Source: an uncultured Photobacterium sp. (GTDB lineage Bacteria; Pseudomonadota; Gammaproteobacteria; Enterobacterales; Vibrionaceae). Taken from it: 64,000 nucleotides of DNA. The stretch covers positions 1 to 64,000 of the forward strand of contig NZ_CAMRAN010000009.1 of the NCBI RefSeq assembly GCF_947039875.1, written 5' to 3'. The notes under the pieces were generated by a model. The model made no database searches. It had not been told where the DNA came from and saw only the letters and a list, made by a program, of their open reading frames with translations. Both the position numbers and the translations under genes were made by a program. Shown piece after piece: positions 20,484-30,191 of this stretch. The first letter of the stretch is position 1. Each line of letters starts with the position of its first letter.

Positions 20484-21596
20484 TTGAGTACTTTATTTAC
20501 AGAAGCCCGTATTGGCAACATGGCATTAAAAAACCGCTTTGTTCGTAGTGCAACATGGGAAAATATGGCGACAGAAGATGGCCATATGACCGATAAGCTT
20601 TATGCTATTTATGAAGAGCTTGCACAAGGGGAAGTGGGGCTGATCGTAACGGGTTATGCAAATATTGTCGAAGAAGAAAAACCCAATGCTGGCATGATGG
20701 GGATGTATAACGATTCGTTTATCGAAGAATATCAAAAACTGACAGATCTTGTTCATCAATACGATTCTAAAATCGTGATGCAACTGGCCTATGGCGGCAC
20801 TAAAACCACTTACAACCTTGGCGAGCGGGTGATCTTTGCACCTAGTGCTGTGTGCGAGAAAGGCACTCAAACATTAGGTCAGGCTATGACTCAAGCTGAC
20901 ATTGATTATATTGTTGAAGCTTTTGCGTTAGCGACTAAACGTGCTCAAGATTCGGGTTTTGATGGTGTTGAAATTCATGCGGCACATACTTATCTAATTA
21001 ACCAGTTTTTAAGCCCGTATTATAATCAACGTGATGATCAGTATGGCGGTAGCCTTGATAATCGTATGCGGTTTCTATTAGAAATTTACGCGAAAATTAG
21101 AACCTTAGTCGGTGATGATTTTCCGATTTTGGTGAAATTAACCGCCTCTGAATTCTTTGATGGTGGACTAACGTTTGCTGAGACGCGTCTTATTTGTAAA
21201 AAGCTAGCAGCGGTTGGCGTGGATGCGATTGTTATTTCAGGTAACGTGCATGGCAAGGCTGACACCATGGTGGGCGAGTCTTACGACGGTTATACCATTG
21301 AAGCTGAAGGTTACTTCCACCAATACGGTGATGTGATCAGCCAAGATGTTGACGTGCCAGTAATTACTGTTGGTGGCTTAAGTGAGTTTGATGCTATTGA
21401 AGCGATGGCGAATAATACAGGTATTGAATTTTTCGCATTATCACGCCCATTACTGTCTGAACCTAAGTTAATTAAACGTTGGTTAGAGGGGTATAAGGCT
21501 GACGTTGAATGTGAACGTTGTTCAAAGTGCCGTACTCGTCGTGGTAATTTCTGTGTGACAAATAAAACCCGCAAAGCAGAATTAGCCCGCTTATAA
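20484..21596 (+). CDS. NADH:flavin oxidoreductase, old yellow enzyme family
   Basis: This is a 370-residue FMN-dependent TIM-barrel enzyme. Family motifs include KNRFVRSATWENMA near the N-terminus, HAAHTYLINQFLSP...YGGSLDNRMRF in the middle and a PVITVGG-type phosphate-binding segment near residue 290. A C-terminal Cys cluster (CERCSKCRTRRGNFC) could bind a metal or a cluster, although the length is that of a single-domain enzyme. The physiological substrate cannot be read from sequence. The start is TTG, preceded by AAGAGGA. It is monocistronic, between two terminators. Confidence 0.88.
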   Translation: MSTLFTEARIGNMALKNRFVRSATWENMATEDGHMTDKLYAIYEELAQGEVGLIVTGYANIVEEEKPNAGMMGMYNDSFIEEYQKLTDLVHQYDSKIVMQLAYGGTKTTYNLGERVIFAPSAVCEKGTQTLGQAMTQADIDYIVEAFALATKRAQDSGFDGVEIHAAHTYLINQFLSPYYNQRDDQYGGSLDNRMRFLLEIYAKIRTLVGDDFPILVKLTASEFFDGGLTFAETRLICKKLAAVGVDAIVISGNVHGKADTMVGESYDGYTIEAEGYFHQYGDVISQDVDVPVITVGGLSEFDAIEAMANNTGIEFFALSRPLLSEPKLIKRWLEGYKADVECERCSKCRTRRGNFCVTNKTRKAELARL

Positions 21597-21621
21597 CTAA
21601 TGATTTCATTTGAATAACTAA

Positions 21622-21652
21622 AAAGAGCTAACCTATGTGTTAGCTTTTTTTT
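21622..21652 (+). terminator. Rho-independent terminator
   Basis: AGAGCTAAC and GTTAGCTTTTTTTT form a stem with a 6-base loop and an 8-T run, 25 bases after the oxidoreductase stop. Confidence 0.9.
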
Positions 21653-21868
21653 ACTGGTATTATTGGATGCGTTTGGTTGAATAGATAACCTAAAATGAAT
21701 ATTTGTGAACGTTTGGTGTTATTTATCATTAACACAGATCCTCACAAATTATTTTCATTTTGTGCTGCTCAATCAGCAGAGATCAGTACTATTATCTTTG
21801 CATCATGTTGATTATTAATTTATAGTATGGCGTACTGTATTTTCACTACATGGATGCAAGGTGAAGCA

Positions 21869-22543
21869 ATGAAAAGCAATATTTGGTTATTAATACTCGT
21901 TATTTTAGGTGTAGGTGGTTGTGCTAATAATCACCAAATAGTGAAACCAAAGACATTTACAACCTTTGAAGATTTTCGCCAAGGCCCAAAGGATGGGGTT
22001 GATTTAGTGTGGGCACAACGGGGTATATTTAATCAGCGTTCACTGCAACGTAAAATAGCGCAGTACGATAATATTATTTATGATCAGGTGTATATCGTGC
22101 TTGATAAAGAAAAAAGTGATCACTTATCAGAAGCTGACATTATTATGATAAAAGATTACTTTATCAATCAGTTAAAATCGCTAAATACAAAGCTAACCGT
22201 TGTTGAAAAGCCACAACCTAAAACATTACGGGTGACGATTGCGATCACCAATGTGCAAACACCTAATCCTATTTTAGCGATCACAAGTAGCGTATTACCT
22301 GTAGGGTTGGGGATCTCAACCATTTCAAAAGTGCTTACAGGTGAGCATACCAATGTTGGTTCAGCGTCAATGGAAATATTGATCAGTGATGCGACAACTG
22401 GTGAGCCAATTATGGCGGCGATTGATCGTAAAAGCGGCAATAAAGACTTGAGTACGATGATTGATTCTTCTGATGATATTAAAGATGCAATTAATTGGTG
22501 GGTAAAGCGATTATCTCTGACTCTGGCGCAATATAAACAGTAA
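21869..22543 (+). CDS. DUF3313 family lipoprotein
   Basis: This is a 224-residue lipoprotein from the ATG preceded by AAGGTGA; an upstream in-frame ATG at 21827 lacks a signal peptide at the right place. The signal segment ends in the lipobox GVGGC. The mature part carries the pattern of DUF3313: GPKDGVDLVWAQ near the N-terminus and the central SVLPVGLGISTISK...GSASME stretch, with NWWVKRLS near the C-terminus. The function is unknown; an envelope location is likely. Confidence 0.82.
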   Translation: MKSNIWLLILVILGVGGCANNHQIVKPKTFTTFEDFRQGPKDGVDLVWAQRGIFNQRSLQRKIAQYDNIIYDQVYIVLDKEKSDHLSEADIIMIKDYFINQLKSLNTKLTVVEKPQPKTLRVTIAITNVQTPNPILAITSSVLPVGLGISTISKVLTGEHTNVGSASMEILISDATTGEPIMAAIDRKSGNKDLSTMIDSSDDIKDAINWWVKRLSLTLAQYKQ

Positions 22544-22563
22544 TTGTCTAATATAAAAATAAT

Positions 22564-22603
22564 AAAAGAGCGGCGATTAACATTCATTAATAGCCGCTTT
22601 TTT
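22564..22603. terminator. Bidirectional terminator between convergent genes
   Basis: AGCGGCGATTAA pairs with TTAATAGCCGCT with one mismatch; A-rich sequence lies on the left and a T-run on the right. It serves the DUF3313 gene and the minus-strand roxA. Confidence 0.85.
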
Positions 22604-22610
22604 AATTTAG

Positions 22611-23744
22611 TTATTCAACAGGGTACCAATAACCAATATTAATTAGCTGGGTTAACATGGCTAGAAATGCTGGGTTATCAAGTTGTTCACCTAATTGTGC
22701 ATGAGTGATTTGTTCTTCATCACACAATAATTTAGCGGCATCAGCACACTCTGGCGGTAATTGATATTGCTCGCCATTAATATAGACAAGGTGAGCTTGG
22801 TCGGGATGATAAAACGCACGTAAACCACCAATACGTTTAAATGCTTCACCGTCTTCTAAGAACTGATAAGTCTCGTTATTTTGCCATGGCGGCTCAGATG
22901 GCATTACATCAAGTTCATGACGATTTTGTGTTAGATGCTCACCTAACCATTGTTTTAATAATTGTGGGTGATCCAGCACACTACGCATCATGTTTTCTAG
23001 ATCTTTGGCTTCTTCTGCCAAAATAGCACCGTTGTTAGCACGAGCTGGTAATGCTGGATTATGGTAGTGCACATCACCAATATCATTCGCAATCACAAAG
23101 TCGGCATAACTGCTCAATAGTTCTTGTTTCTTTGGTGAACGGAAGCCTACGGAAAAACTCATTGATGTTTCAATTGCGTAGCCATCATGCGGGAAACCTG
23201 GCGGAATATATAAAATATCACCAGGTTCTAAAATATCGTCAATAATTGGCTCAAAACCTTTTATTTGACGTAATGCAGGATGATGACATTCTTCTTCGTA
23301 ATCGTCTTTTTTAGGGCCCACGCGCCAATGACGCTTACCTGAACCTTGAGTAATGAATACATCATATTGATCGATATGAGGGCCAACACCACCGCCAGGG
23401 GTTGAGTAGCTGATCATTAGATCGTCTAGTAACCAACCGGGTAACTGACGAAATGGAGTGATCAGTTGCGCAGCACCTTCATGCCAATGGTTTGCCGCTT
23501 GAACAATGAATGACCAATTATCTGCGGGTGTATCATCAAAAGTCAGCGGTCCATGACGCACATCCCAAGTGTCGGCTAATTTAGCGATATAACGCGAATC
23601 AACTTCTTCTTCCATTGCCAGTCCAGCGAGTTCATCTGCTGAAATAGGATCGACAAAGTTTTTAAAACCGCCTTTGATAATGGTGGGTTTCTTTTGCCAA
23701 AACTCGGCAAGAAATTCTTCAAATGAAAACGTCAATTGGTACAT
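22611..23744 (-). CDS. roxA: Ribosomal protein L16 arginine hydroxylase RoxA (YcfD)
   Basis: This is a 377-residue JmjC/cupin dioxygenase. RoxA uses Fe(II) and 2-oxoglutarate to hydroxylate an arginine of ribosomal protein uL16. The iron-binding HxD is in GGGVGPHIDQYDVF (near residue 130), and the distal His is in GFPHDGYA (near 190). A C-terminal winged-helix-like dimerisation region completes the protein. Length and N-terminus (FSFEEFLAEFWQKKP) match the YcfD family. It is a single gene convergent with the DUF3313 gene. Confidence 0.92.
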   Translation of the reverse strand: MYQLTFSFEEFLAEFWQKKPTIIKGGFKNFVDPISADELAGLAMEEEVDSRYIAKLADTWDVRHGPLTFDDTPADNWSFIVQAANHWHEGAAQLITPFRQLPGWLLDDLMISYSTPGGGVGPHIDQYDVFITQGSGKRHWRVGPKKDDYEEECHHPALRQIKGFEPIIDDILEPGDILYIPPGFPHDGYAIETSMSFSVGFRSPKKQELLSSYADFVIANDIGDVHYHNPALPARANNGAILAEEAKDLENMMRSVLDHPQLLKQWLGEHLTQNRHELDVMPSEPPWQNNETYQFLEDGEAFKRIGGLRAFYHPDQAHLVYINGEQYQLPPECADAAKLLCDEEQITHAQLGEQLDNPAFLAMLTQLINIGYWYPVE

Positions 23745-24002
23745 ATTATTCTATTTATTGTTGAGCTGGATGGTGATTATAACGTAATCCGTTTGTGGTA
23801 ATATGATTTGTTTTTGGTGGGGACATTAATATCAAGGTTGAGATCTTGTTTAATGTAACCAAAAGCTAACTATAGCGCTTTTAAAGACTAAATAAGCACC
23901 AAGATAATAATACAAATTATAAAAGCCCGTAGGTGAGATAACACTTGCGAGTTTGAGGTTTTTCTTCATAGAATGGTCGTTTATGCTAATGAACTACTCA
24001 TC

Positions 24003-24902
24003 ATGCCTACTTTTTCTTTAAATAAAATCCCTCTTGGTATCAGATATATGCTGATGTCAGCGTTTGCCTTTGCATTGATGTCGAGTTGTGTGAAATTAGT
24101 CCACACTTATGGTATTCCCGTGTTTGAAATTGTAGCAGCGCGTGCATTGGTATCACTATTTATTAGCTATGCTGACGTCAAACGTAAGCGGATTAATATC
24201 TGGGGCACTAACCGCAAGTTATTATTAACCCGTGGTGTTACAGGTTCACTGTCATTAATTTGTGTTTATTATGCGGTTTCAACTTTACCTTTAGCTGAAG
24301 CGACCATTTTACAGTATCTTAATCCTGTTTTTACGGCAGTATTAGCGATCCTTTTCCTTAAAGAAAAAGTCCATATAAGTACTATTATTTGTATTGTATG
24401 TTCAATTATGGGGTTATTACTGATGGTAGGGCCTGGACTGACGTTAGATCATGTTCAGCAGTTACCATTATTTAGTATTGGTATTGCATTGTTAGGCGCA
24501 TTTGGTAGTGGTGTGTCTTATATTATTGTGAAGCAGTTGAGTCGCACCGAGGATAGTTCGGTAATTATTCTTTATTTCCCATTGATTGCGTTGCCGTTAT
24601 CAGTGTTATTACTGGGTGATGATTTTGTTATGCCAACCACGGAAGCCTTTTTCTTACTGCTATTTGTGGGTATTTTTACCCAGTTTGGTCAAGTGGGTTT
24701 AACCAAAGCGATGAAAGTGGAAGTGGCAAGTAAAGCAACCGCGTATTCTTATATTCAAGTGGTGTTCTCGATCATTTTAGGTTGGTTGGTCTTTAGTGAA
24801 GTGCCGTCAGCATGGACGTTAGCAGGAGGAACGATGATAGTCATAGGTGCATTAGTGAATGTTATTGGAAGCTTACGTGCTAATAAAGTAACGGCAGCCT
24901 AA
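24003..24902 (+). CDS. EamA/DMT family transporter
   Basis: This is an integral membrane protein of about 299 residues with ten predicted transmembrane segments arranged as two EamA repeats (about 10-140 and 155-290). It has the usual LPLAEATILQYLNPVFTAVLAILFLKE-like end of the first repeat. These proteins export metabolites or drugs; the substrate is unknown. Neither this ATG nor the in-frame ATG at 23973 has a good ribosome-binding site. I prefer 24003 because the sequence from PLGIRYMLMSAFAF aligns with the usual N-terminus of such proteins. Confidence 0.85.
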   Translation: MPTFSLNKIPLGIRYMLMSAFAFALMSSCVKLVHTYGIPVFEIVAARALVSLFISYADVKRKRINIWGTNRKLLLTRGVTGSLSLICVYYAVSTLPLAEATILQYLNPVFTAVLAILFLKEKVHISTIICIVCSIMGLLLMVGPGLTLDHVQQLPLFSIGIALLGAFGSGVSYIIVKQLSRTEDSSVIILYFPLIALPLSVLLLGDDFVMPTTEAFFLLLFVGIFTQFGQVGLTKAMKVEVASKATAYSYIQVVFSIILGWLVFSEVPSAWTLAGGTMIVIGALVNVIGSLRANKVTAA

Positions 24903-24920
24903 GTTCCTGTTGTTCAAATA

Positions 24921-24962
24921 ATCCTGTGATATGTAATTAATAACCATTAAATATCACAGGAT
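24921..24962. terminator. 12-bp inverted repeat between convergent genes
   Basis: ATCCTGTGATAT and ATATCACAGGAT form a perfect stem with an 18-base AT-rich loop, between the EamA gene and the minus-strand TDT transporter gene. There is no T-run, so termination is probable only by position. Confidence 0.5.
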
Positions 24963-24972
24963 GTGCTGACTA

Positions 24973-26094
24973 TCAGTTCTTGCCTTTTTTCGATTTAATA
25001 TGCACTACAGCGGTTGGATTATTAAAAATCTTACCGTGTTTAAAGCCTTTGCATGTCCCTAAAGCAGCGGTGACCCATGCTAAAATCAAGAAGGCGAACA
25101 GAATAATTGACACCCATTGAAAAGCGGGTAAACCAGTATGAAGTGCTAATTGTGTTGTGCCTGTTACACATGTACCCACGGGGAAGGTAAATGCCCACCA
25201 TGTTAATGCAAACGGCATTTTACGGCGCATAGCGCGTAGGGTTAATAATGCCGCGACACAAAACCACAACATCGCAAAACCCCAAATCGGCACGCCATAT
25301 AAAATCGACATCACATTCATTGCACTTGCAATAGGTTCATTGACAGTAAACATTGCCGCTGTACCTAAACAACCCGCCGCAGTAATTGATTGACCTAGCG
25401 GACCTAATACAATCCATAACGTTGGCACACGTGCACTACCTGATGTACCTGAATGTGCTAAACGACTCCATATCAATGTAATAATAATTACTGATGCCAT
25501 TAAACTCATACCAAAACACGCATACATGCCATAGAGTAAGGTTTGTTGTGCTGCAGAATGCGCCATATGGGATAAGAACATTGAACCGATAGTTGCTGAT
25601 ACCATAGGAGGAACAACCGGCATTAACCAACCACCAAACGCTGCATCGTCGTGGACTTCATTATGAGTAAACAAACGATATGGGATAATGATGGCAGTAA
25701 TTATACCGCTGATAGTACCAATCCAAAAGAGTGGCCAAGCAATATTTAGGGCTAGATGTTGTCCGAAAAGGTGAGGGCCTAATAATAACGTACCGCCAGC
25801 AACGGTGAGAAATGCCATCGGTGGTGCACCAAAGAATTGGGACATCACTGGATCATTAAATTGGCGCTTAATGATATGAGGTTTAGCAATTGTTTGGTAA
25901 GTTTTTACGATAGTCATAACGATCAGCATTGCAAAAGCAATTAACCAGACGACGGTTGCAAATCCTACTAAGTCTTTGCCTATAAAAGGTAAACCTACAG
26001 CTGCATTGGCAATAATACCTGTACCCATAACAGATGCAAACCAGTTAGGACCCATTTCTTTTTGTAATTCGATTTGTTGTTTATTTGTTGACAT
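24973..26094 (-). CDS. TDT/TehA-SLAC1 family transporter
   Basis: This is a membrane protein of about 373 residues with ten transmembrane segments, similar to the tellurite-resistance/dicarboxylate transporter family (TehA, SLAC1, Mae1). The N-terminus MGPNWFASVMGTGIIA is the family hallmark, and a GxPxWGFAMLWF-like segment lies near residue 270. Members act as anion channels or sulfite/dicarboxylate exporters, so the substrate is uncertain. ATG 26094 was chosen over a TTG five codons upstream. Tail residues are basic (KSKKGKN). Confidence 0.85.
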   Translation of the reverse strand: MSTNKQQIELQKEMGPNWFASVMGTGIIANAAVGLPFIGKDLVGFATVVWLIAFAMLIVMTIVKTYQTIAKPHIIKRQFNDPVMSQFFGAPPMAFLTVAGGTLLLGPHLFGQHLALNIAWPLFWIGTISGIITAIIIPYRLFTHNEVHDDAAFGGWLMPVVPPMVSATIGSMFLSHMAHSAAQQTLLYGMYACFGMSLMASVIIITLIWSRLAHSGTSGSARVPTLWIVLGPLGQSITAAGCLGTAAMFTVNEPIASAMNVMSILYGVPIWGFAMLWFCVAALLTLRAMRRKMPFALTWWAFTFPVGTCVTGTTQLALHTGLPAFQWVSIILFAFLILAWVTAALGTCKGFKHGKIFNNPTAVVHIKSKKGKN

Positions 26095-26398
26095 AAATAT
26101 ACTTTTCAATGAGAGAGTTTTTACAAATAGCGTGTAATATTTTTCTTTTTGATAGGGGATATAATACTATATCCTTAATTTTTATATTGTGCGTTTTAAA
26201 TAATGTATTCACTATAGCGTTATTTTTTATTTTGTAAAATTGAATATTATTAATAACAGTTTAAGTGTTATTTAACATGTTTTTTAGTTATTATTTTTGC
26301 ATAATTATAATCTCACGGATTGTACTTCATTATATTTTAATATGATTTATGTAACTAACTATTGTAGGATTAATTTTTGGTAATATAAGGTTTAAATA

Positions 26399-26719
26399 AT
26401 GATTGAATTAAATAATAAAAATTATAGTGGCGTGATTAATATTAATTCAAAAATAACAGGTTATGGAGAAGTACAAGGCTATTCATGGTGTTTATCATCA
26501 ACATCTACCACTATTATTGTCGAAATTGCTGAAGATCAGACGATTGACAGTAAGAGTTTACCTCTTGTAGGTTATGGCTGTGGTGGTTGGATTTATGAGC
26601 AACCATTAACTAAAAATGAAAATGATATCTTAACCATTATTAATACAGCAGTAGCGTTATTTAGTGAGAATAAAATGACTTATTTTCCAGCTGTAACATG
26701 TAGTTGTAGTGATTTATAA
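26399..26719 (+). CDS. Hypothetical protein, 106 residues
   Basis: This small protein is not recognised. It has no signal peptide or membrane segment. It contains a GYGEVQGYSWCLSS stretch, a glycine-rich VGYGCGGWIYE in the middle and a CSCSDL end, so four cysteines in all. The ATG has AAGG about 11 bases upstream. The codon choice resembles the AT-rich neighbours. It stands alone between AT-rich spacers of 304 and 237 bases. Confidence 0.55.
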   Translation: MIELNNKNYSGVININSKITGYGEVQGYSWCLSSTSTTIIVEIAEDQTIDSKSLPLVGYGCGGWIYEQPLTKNENDILTIINTAVALFSENKMTYFPAVTCSCSDL

Positions 26720-26956
26720 AAACGCGTTGGTAATCATAAAAATATGCTATTACAATTAATGAATAATCAATAAAAGTAGTGAATATGATCAGTCTAATTT
26801 TATTACAGCAAATGTTAATTTGTTTGTTAGTCGTTATAAAAAGCACTAACAAAATATAATATTCTATTTATAAGAAGAAAATGTGCGGCAATTGAGATTA
26901 ATTGTTCATTTTATTAAGGTGTATTGAGTCAGTGATTTTAAGAGGATTCTCACAAA

Positions 26957-27277
26957 ATGATTTTTTCAACAACAGAAACTGTCCCGGGGTATGAGATTAC
27001 CGCTATACTGGGTATAGTTACGGGTAATGTTGTGCAATCAAAGCATATCGGACGTGACATTATGGCTGGTTTAAAAACGATTATTGGCGGTGAGCTGAAA
27101 GGATATACCGAGATGTTTAATGAAGCTCGTAGCCAAGCGATGGCACGGTTAGAGGCGGATGCCACAGCGTTAGGTGCTGATGCTGTTATTGGTCTTCGCT
27201 TTACGACCAGTGCAATTATGGACGGCTCGTGTGAATTATTAGCATTTGGTACAGCTATTACACTGCAACAACGATAA
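26957..27277 (+). CDS. YbjQ/UPF0145 family protein
   Basis: This is a 106-residue protein of the YbjQ family (heavy-metal-binding domain by name, function not established). The family pattern is complete: FSTTETVPGYEI at the N-terminus, GIVTGNVVQSKHIGRDI, and ALGADAVIGLRF toward the C-terminus. Proteins of this family form oligomeric rings. An AGAGGAT ribosome-binding site precedes the ATG. The DUF3703 gene follows 58 bases later and may be co-transcribed. Confidence 0.9.
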   Translation: MIFSTTETVPGYEITAILGIVTGNVVQSKHIGRDIMAGLKTIIGGELKGYTEMFNEARSQAMARLEADATALGADAVIGLRFTTSAIMDGSCELLAFGTAITLQQR

Positions 27278-27335
27278 TAATAAAACAACCATCGTAGACT
27301 AATTATTTAAGGATGAATAATGACTCGGAGGGATA

Positions 27336-27707
27336 ATGAGTAATTTTAGTCGTAATATAGCGCCTTATATTAAAAGAGAAATGACGCGCTCGTATCGAGC
27401 TAAGAAAAGAGGTGATACAGTTGCTGAGTTTCGACATTTAGAAAATGCGCATGTGCTTGGGCAAGAATCCACATATTGGCATGTTAAGGTGCACTTTTTA
27501 ATGTTGCGGTGGGCATTAAAACAGCGTGATTTTAAAGAAATTACTGGCCAGTTGGTGCGCATTATTGGCGCTGTATGTTTAACGGCCATTGATGGCGTAC
27601 CAATAGGAAATACTGGTGGCAGCAATGTACATGCACTAAAAGTGATGCCAATATCAGCAGAACATGCTGAGATTATTCTTAAAACAAAGCGTTATAAAAC
27701 TAACTAA
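27336..27707 (+). CDS. DUF3703 family protein
   Basis: This is a 123-residue protein matching DUF3703: an N-terminal basic region, a central FRHLENAHVLGQ...YWHVKVHFLMLRWALKQRD block with conserved His and Trp residues, and a downstream GNTGGSNVHALKVMPI. The His residues suggest metal binding, but the function is unknown. A strong Shine-Dalgarno, GGAGGG, precedes the ATG. Confidence 0.85.
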   Translation: MSNFSRNIAPYIKREMTRSYRAKKRGDTVAEFRHLENAHVLGQESTYWHVKVHFLMLRWALKQRDFKEITGQLVRIIGAVCLTAIDGVPIGNTGGSNVHALKVMPISAEHAEIILKTKRYKTN

Positions 27708-27791
27708 TCTTATTATAGTTGGAGCGGTGATAATTATTCATACGCTCCCTATCTATCAATAAAATCAGTTGATTAGGTAAGATATTACTTA

Positions 27792-28292
27792 TTATTCGTT
27801 AATAATTACTTGATTGATAACGATAGCCTCACATGGAACATTCTCATGCCCCTGTATCGTTGCTGTTTTTACTTGCGCGATATAATTAACCACATCCATT
27901 CCTGCCGTTACATTACCAAAAACGGTATATCCCCAGCCATTATTGGTTGTTGCTGTATAATCAAGGAAATCGTTATCCGCGAGGTTAATAAAAAATTGTG
28001 CTGTTGCTGAATGCGGCGCATCGGTGCGTGCCATTGCAATGGTGCCTAGCGTATTTTTAAGGCCACGATTTGCTTCATTAACAATCGAATCACGAGTCGG
28101 TTTTTCAGTTAAATCTTCAGTATGGCCACCGCCTTGAATAATGAACTCATTAATAACACGATGAAAAATGGTGTCGTTATAAAAGCCATCACGACAATAT
28201 TGGATAAAGTTACGTACAGTGACAGGGGCTTTTTGTTTATTAAGGCTGATGTCGATATTGCCGACATTGGTGATGAAAGTAATGGTTGTCAT
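27792..28292 (-). CDS. ppiB: Peptidyl-prolyl cis-trans isomerase, cyclophilin type
   Basis: This is a cytoplasmic cyclophilin of about 166 residues, the normal length of PpiB. Active-site residues are in FHRVINEFIIQGGG (Arg near residue 36), TAQFFINLADNDFLD (Gln and Phe of the pocket) and WGYTVFGNVTAGMDVV. It catalyses proline isomerisation in folding. The start is uncertain: upstream in-frame ATGs exist at 28304 and 28340, and none has a strong ribosome-binding site. I chose MTTITF because the fold begins there. Confidence 0.88.
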   Translation of the reverse strand: MTTITFITNVGNIDISLNKQKAPVTVRNFIQYCRDGFYNDTIFHRVINEFIIQGGGHTEDLTEKPTRDSIVNEANRGLKNTLGTIAMARTDAPHSATAQFFINLADNDFLDYTATTNNGWGYTVFGNVTAGMDVVNYIAQVKTATIQGHENVPCEAIVINQVIINE

Positions 28293-28375
28293 GGTGATGA
28301 TCATTGTTTGGTGAGGTATGAATTGCAGAAGATGCAGCAAGTTATACCAATGGCATAACTTGCTGTTCAGCGTTA

Positions 28376-29980
28376 TTAAGCGACTTTTTCTTCAAGGGCA
28401 AGGTTTGACATGTATTCGTCAAATGTACCGTGGAAGTTAACCACTTTTTTATCGCGAATATCAATAATACGTGTTGCTAGCGATGAGACGAATTCACGGT
28501 CATGGCTAACAAAGATTAACGTACCTTCGTACACTTTTAAGGCATTATTTAGCGCTTCAATTGCTTCCATATCCATGTGGTTTGTTGGTTCGTCCATAAC
28601 CAGAACGTTAATATTTAGCATCATTAGTTTGCCAAATAATAGACGGTTTTTCTCACCACCAGAACAGTTTTTTACTTTCTTGTTAATATCATCAGCAGTA
28701 AACAATAAACGACCTAGAATGCTACGTACGGCGAGATCATCATGATCTTTTGTACGCCATTGCGAAATCCAATCAAAGATACCTAAATCATTGTCAAAGT
28801 CTGCTGAGCTATCTTGAGGGCAGTAGCCGATTGATGCGTTTTCAGACCACTTAATTACACCATGGTTGTGTTTTAGTTCATTGACTAAACAACGTAGCAT
28901 GGTTGTTTTACCAACGCCGTTTTCACCGATGATAGCTAATTTAGAGCCCGCATCTAGGATTAAGTCGCCACCTTCAAATAAGGTTTCGCCATCAAAGCCA
29001 TGAGCCAGTTCTTCTAAAATCAACGCCTGACGGTAAAGTGCTTTACCCGGCTTGAACTGTAATGATGGCTTTAAGCGGCTTGAAGACTTCACTTCATCAA
29101 GCTTGATTTTATCCATTTTCTTAGCGCGAGAGCTTGCTTGTTTTGCTTTTGAAGCATTGGCACCAAAACGGTTTACGAAATCTTGTAGCTCATTGATTTC
29201 AGCACTTTTCTTCGCATTTTCAGATAATAGTTGCTCTTGAATTAGCGTTGATGCTTCAATGAATTTCTCGTAGTTACCTGGGTAAATACGTAGCTCACCG
29301 TAGTCGATATCTGCCATGTGAGTACACACAGAGTTTAGGAAGTGACGGTCGTGAGAAATAATGATCATGGTACATTTACGCTGGTTTAACTCGCCTGCAA
29401 GCCAGTTAATAGTGTGAATGTCCAAGTTGTTTGTTGGTTCGTCAAGTAGCAAAATATCAGGGTTTGAGAACAATGCCTGTGCTAATAACACACGCAATTT
29501 CCAACCTGGCGCTACTTGTGACATTAAACCGTAATGCAGTTCTTCATCAATACCCGCATCAATAAGTAACTGTCCGGCACGACTTTCTGCCGTATAGCCA
29601 TCCATTTCAGCAAATTCGCTTTCAAGTTCAGCCACAGCCATGCCGTCTTCTTCTGTCATTTCTGGCAGAGAATAAATACGGTCACGTTCTTGTTTTACTT
29701 TCCATAATGCAGCATCACCCATGATAACCGCGTCCACAACCGTGTATTGCTCAAATGCAAACTGGTCTTGGCTTAGGGTACCTAAACGTTGTCCTTGAGA
29801 GATAGACACGTTGCCCGCACTTGGTGTAAGCGCACCGCTAAGAATTTTCATAAAGGTTGATTTGCCGCAACCATTAGCACCGATAAGGCCATAGCGGTTA
29901 CCGTTACCAAATTTAGCTGAAATATTTTCAAATAATGGTTCAGCACCAAATTGCATTGTAATGTTTGCGGTAGATATCAA
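28376..29980 (-). CDS. ybiT: ABC-F family ATPase YbiT
   Basis: This is a 534-residue soluble protein with two ABC domains and no membrane segments. The first Walker A is GANGCGKS near residue 36, with [13 protein letters not shown] as Walker B; the second domain has GENGVGKTT near 353 and the signature [12 protein letters not shown] proteins act on ribosomes. The sequence follows E. coli YbiT closely along its length (start ...[16 protein letters not shown], end LATRIIDI). The start is TTG at 29980, with AGGAAT upstream. The MarC gene lies upstream on the same strand, 211 bases away. Confidence 0.92.
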   Translation of the reverse strand: MISTANITMQFGAEPLFENISAKFGNGNRYGLIGANGCGKSTFMKILSGALTPSAGNVSISQGQRLGTLSQDQFAFEQYTVVDAVIMGDAALWKVKQERDRIYSLPEMTEEDGMAVAELESEFAEMDGYTAESRAGQLLIDAGIDEELHYGLMSQVAPGWKLRVLLAQALFSNPDILLLDEPTNNLDIHTINWLAGELNQRKCTMIIISHDRHFLNSVCTHMADIDYGELRIYPGNYEKFIEASTLIQEQLLSENAKKSAEINELQDFVNRFGANASKAKQASSRAKKMDKIKLDEVKSSSRLKPSLQFKPGKALYRQALILEELAHGFDGETLFEGGDLILDAGSKLAIIGENGVGKTTMLRCLVNELKHNHGVIKWSENASIGYCPQDSSADFDNDLGIFDWISQWRTKDHDDLAVRSILGRLLFTADDINKKVKNCSGGEKNRLLFGKLMMLNINVLVMDEPTNHMDMEAIEALNNALKVYEGTLIFVSHDREFVSSLATRIIDIRDKKVVNFHGTFDEYMSNLALEEKVA

Positions 29981-30124
29981 GAGGTATTCCTAGCAGTTTT
30001 ATTCGATGATTTTTTGGCAGTAACAGCCAAAAGAAGACGCACGAAAACAGAGATGATGTGTAAGGGGGCGCATTATACAGAAGTTTGTTTGTAAATGTCG
30101 AGGGCGAAAATGTAACCAATGTAA

Positions 30125-30163
30125 GATAACAGCCTTGTAAAAAGAAAGACTAAGGCTGTTATC
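30125..30163 (-). terminator. Hairpin after the MarC gene
   Basis: GATAACAGCCTT and AAGGCTGTTATC form a perfect 12-bp stem with a 15-base loop, just beyond the 3' end of the minus-strand MarC gene. The T-run is weak. Confidence 0.6.
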
Positions 30164-30191
30164 AAGAGGAAGGGTGATGAATTTAAGTGGA

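Noticed and set aside
24921-24962. TGTGAT...ATCACA as a CRP site
   Set aside because: The half-sites are about 24 bases apart instead of 6, and the repeat lies between convergent gene ends, so a terminator-like role is more likely.
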